DNA of 64,000 nt from Geodermatophilus ruber (lineage in GTDB: Bacteria; Actinomycetota; Actinomycetes; Mycobacteriales; Geodermatophilaceae). The translations under genes and the position numbers were made by a program. The stretch spans positions 434,001 to 498,000 of the forward strand of contig NZ_FOSW01000002.1 in assembly GCF_900114385.1 (NCBI RefSeq). The letters are read 5' to 3'. Under the pieces are notes generated by a model, which saw only the letters and a program-made list of their open reading frames with translations, did no database searches and had not been told where the DNA came from. Position 1 is the first letter of the stretch. Every line of letters begins with the position of its first letter. Below are positions 62,637 through 64,000 of this stretch, piece after piece.

Positions 62637-64000
62637 GTGACCCCCACCGCTGACGGGTCGGTACCCCGTCCGGAGGGGACCGCCCCGCTGACCCTCGCCG
62701 CGTTCGCCGACCTCCTCGGCGCGCCCGTGCAGGGGGCCGCGGACACCCCGCTGTCCGGGGTCACGCTGGCCTCCGGCGAGGTCCGGCCGGGTGACCTCTA
62801 CGCCGCCCTCCCCGGTGCCCGCACCCACGGTGCCCGCTTCGCCGCCGACGCCGCCGCCCGTGGCGCGGTCGCGGTCCTCACCGACCCGTCCGGCCGCGAG
62901 CAGGCGGTGGCCACCGGCCTGCCGGTGTGCGTCGTCGACGACCCGCGCCGGCTGCTCGGCGACGTCGCCGCGCGGGTCTACGGCGAGCCGGCCCGGCGGC
63001 TGCAGGTCATCGGCATCACCGGCACGAACGGCAAGACCACGACCAGCTACCTCGTCGAGGCCGGCCTGGCGGCCGCCGGCCGGGGCACCGGCCTGATCGG
63101 CACCGTGGAGACCCGCACCCGCGGCCGGGACGCCGACAGCACCCCGACGGTCACCGCCTTCCCCAGCGTCCGGACGACGCCGGAGGCCCCGGCGCTGCAC
63201 GCGCTGCTGGCCGCCATGGCCGGCTCGGGGGTGCAGACGGTGGTCATGGAGGTCTCCAGCCACGCCCTGGCCCTGGGCCGGGTCGGCGGCGTCCCCTTCG
63301 CCGCGGCCGGCTTCACCAACCTCGGCCGCGACCACCTCGACTTCCACACCGACCTCGAGGACTACTTCGCGGCCAAGGCGCGGCTGTTCGACGGCCGCGC
63401 CGCCGTGGAGGTCGTCGACGTCGACGACCCCTACGGCCGCCGGCTCACCGGCATGCTGACCGGCCGCCGCGCGGTCACCGTGGCCACCCAGGACCCGACG
63501 GCGGACTGGTGGGCCGGCGACGTGGCGATCGCGCCGGACGGCGGCTCGCTGTTCACCCTGCACGGCCCCGGGGGGCGCAGCTGGCCGGCCCGCGTCCGCC
63601 TGCCCGGCGCCTTCAACGTGGCCAACGCGGTGCTCGCCGTCGCCCTGCTCGACGCCGTCGACGTCCCGGTGGAGGCGGCGCTGACCGGGCTGGCCGAGAC
63701 CGTGGTGCCCGGCCGCATGGAGCCGGTGGACGCCGGTCAGCCGTTCGTCGCCGTCGTCGACTACGCGCACACCCCCGACGCGGTGGCCACCGCGCTCGCC
63801 GCGCTGCGTGCCGCCACGCCCGGCCGGGTGCTCACCGTGCTCGGCTGCGGCGGCGACCGCGACCCCGGCAAGCGCGCGGCCATGGGCGCGGCCGCGGCGC
63901 GCGGCAGCGACCTGCTCGTCGTCACCGACGACAACCCGCGCTCCGAGGACCCCGCCGCCATCCGCGCGGCCATGCTCGCCGGCGTCCCCGCCGACCGGCG
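62637..64000 (+). CDS. murE: UDP-MurNAc-tripeptide synthetase MurE (partial)
   Basis: The gene starts at GTG 62637 and runs off the right edge after ~454 codons. ATP site GITGTNGKTTTSYLVE, MEVSSHALALGRV, FTNLGRDHLDFH, DYAHTPDAVATAL and the specificity motif DNPRSEDP are present. DNPR marks meso-diaminopimelate-adding enzymes, so the wall is probably DAP type. No ORF conflict; separated from ftsI by 174 nt with its own promoter. Confidence 0.93.
   Translation, partial: MTPTADGSVPRPEGTAPLTLAAFADLLGAPVQGAADTPLSGVTLASGEVRPGDLYAALPGARTHGARFAADAAARGAVAVLTDPSGREQAVATGLPVCVVDDPRRLLGDVAARVYGEPARRLQVIGITGTNGKTTTSYLVEAGLAAAGRGTGLIGTVETRTRGRDADSTPTVTAFPSVRTTPEAPALHALLAAMAGSGVQTVVMEVSSHALALGRVGGVPFAAAGFTNLGRDHLDFHTDLEDYFAAKARLFDGRAAVEVVDVDDPYGRRLTGMLTGRRAVTVATQDPTADWWAGDVAIAPDGGSLFTLHGPGGRSWPARVRLPGAFNVANAVLAVALLDAVDVPVEAALTGLAETVVPGRMEPVDAGQPFVAVVDYAHTPDAVATALAALRAATPGRVLTVLGCGGDRDPGKRAAMGAAAARGSDLLVVTDDNPRSEDPAAIRAAMLAGVPADR

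Overview
The window is high-GC actinobacterial chromosome. Many GTG starts, chains of GTGA/ATGA stop-start overlaps, an RNase AS, a PknL-type PASTA kinase, class II DAHP synthase and meso-DAP-type MurE point to Actinomycetes. The split lycopene cyclase and glycosylated-carotenoid genes fit a pigmented family such as Geodermatophilaceae (inference). No rRNA, tRNA, CRISPR array, insertion sequence or prophage was seen. From memory, the gene order parallels M. tuberculosis Rv2187 (fadD15) down to Rv2158c (murE): SRPBCC, ArsA-like, acyltransferase, RNase AS, aroG, pknL, the Rv2175c-like PknL substrate, prenyl synthase, metF, DUF3040, mraZ, rsmH, ftsL, pbpB, murE. Accessory blocks interrupt this backbone.

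1-6.9 kb: start of an acyl-CoA ligase, then SRPBCC, ArsA-like (degenerate P-loop), WCPLC protein and ROK glucokinase, facing a TIGR00300 enzyme, a membrane protein, an esterase and a PlsC-type acyltransferase. 6.9-11 kb: a Baeyer-Villiger-type monooxygenase, hydrolase and TetR operon divergent from an SDR across a palindromic operator. 11-15.9 kb: DUF6221 protein behind a glycerol-kinase-like remnant, RNase AS, a P450 divergent from a PucR regulator, and a deleted NmrA-type SDR. 15.9-25.3 kb: a phosphofructokinase with the PPi signature (Asp104/Lys124), aroG, threonine aldolase, bfr and bfd with IdeR-like boxes, endonuclease IV, PASTA kinase, and glyA under a ZTP riboswitch.

25.3-39.2 kb: carotenoid locus 1 (crtYc-crtYd facing crtB-crtI-crtE), metF, lipase, CDP-alcohol phosphatidyltransferase and adenosine kinase. 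Carotenoid locus 2 follows as one coupled operon: YbaK, GNAT, CrtI-like oxidoreductase, CruF, GT2 and flavin reductase. 39.3-44 kb: an SOS-box cassette (DUF6504, SAV_6107 HEPN, DnaE2-type polymerase) without the ImuB-type polymerase I would expect beside it. 44-52 kb: DUF2267, VOC, methyltransferase, phosphodiesterase, sucrase/ferredoxin-like protein, a JmjC-like cupin apparently coupled through a CTG start to a Gly-Gly-Ala-Asp repeat protein, and a second SOS-controlled Y-family polymerase (dinB). 52-64 kb: DUF3040, then TgpA-DUF58-MoxR transcribed away from the division/cell-wall cluster (MraZ operator, mraZ, mraW-type leader RNA, rsmH, ftsL, ftsI, partial murE).

At least twelve genes have a TANNNT -10-like hexamer ending 6-8 nt before the start codon, as expected of leaderless transcripts. 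All assignments were read by eye from sequence; no database search was possible.
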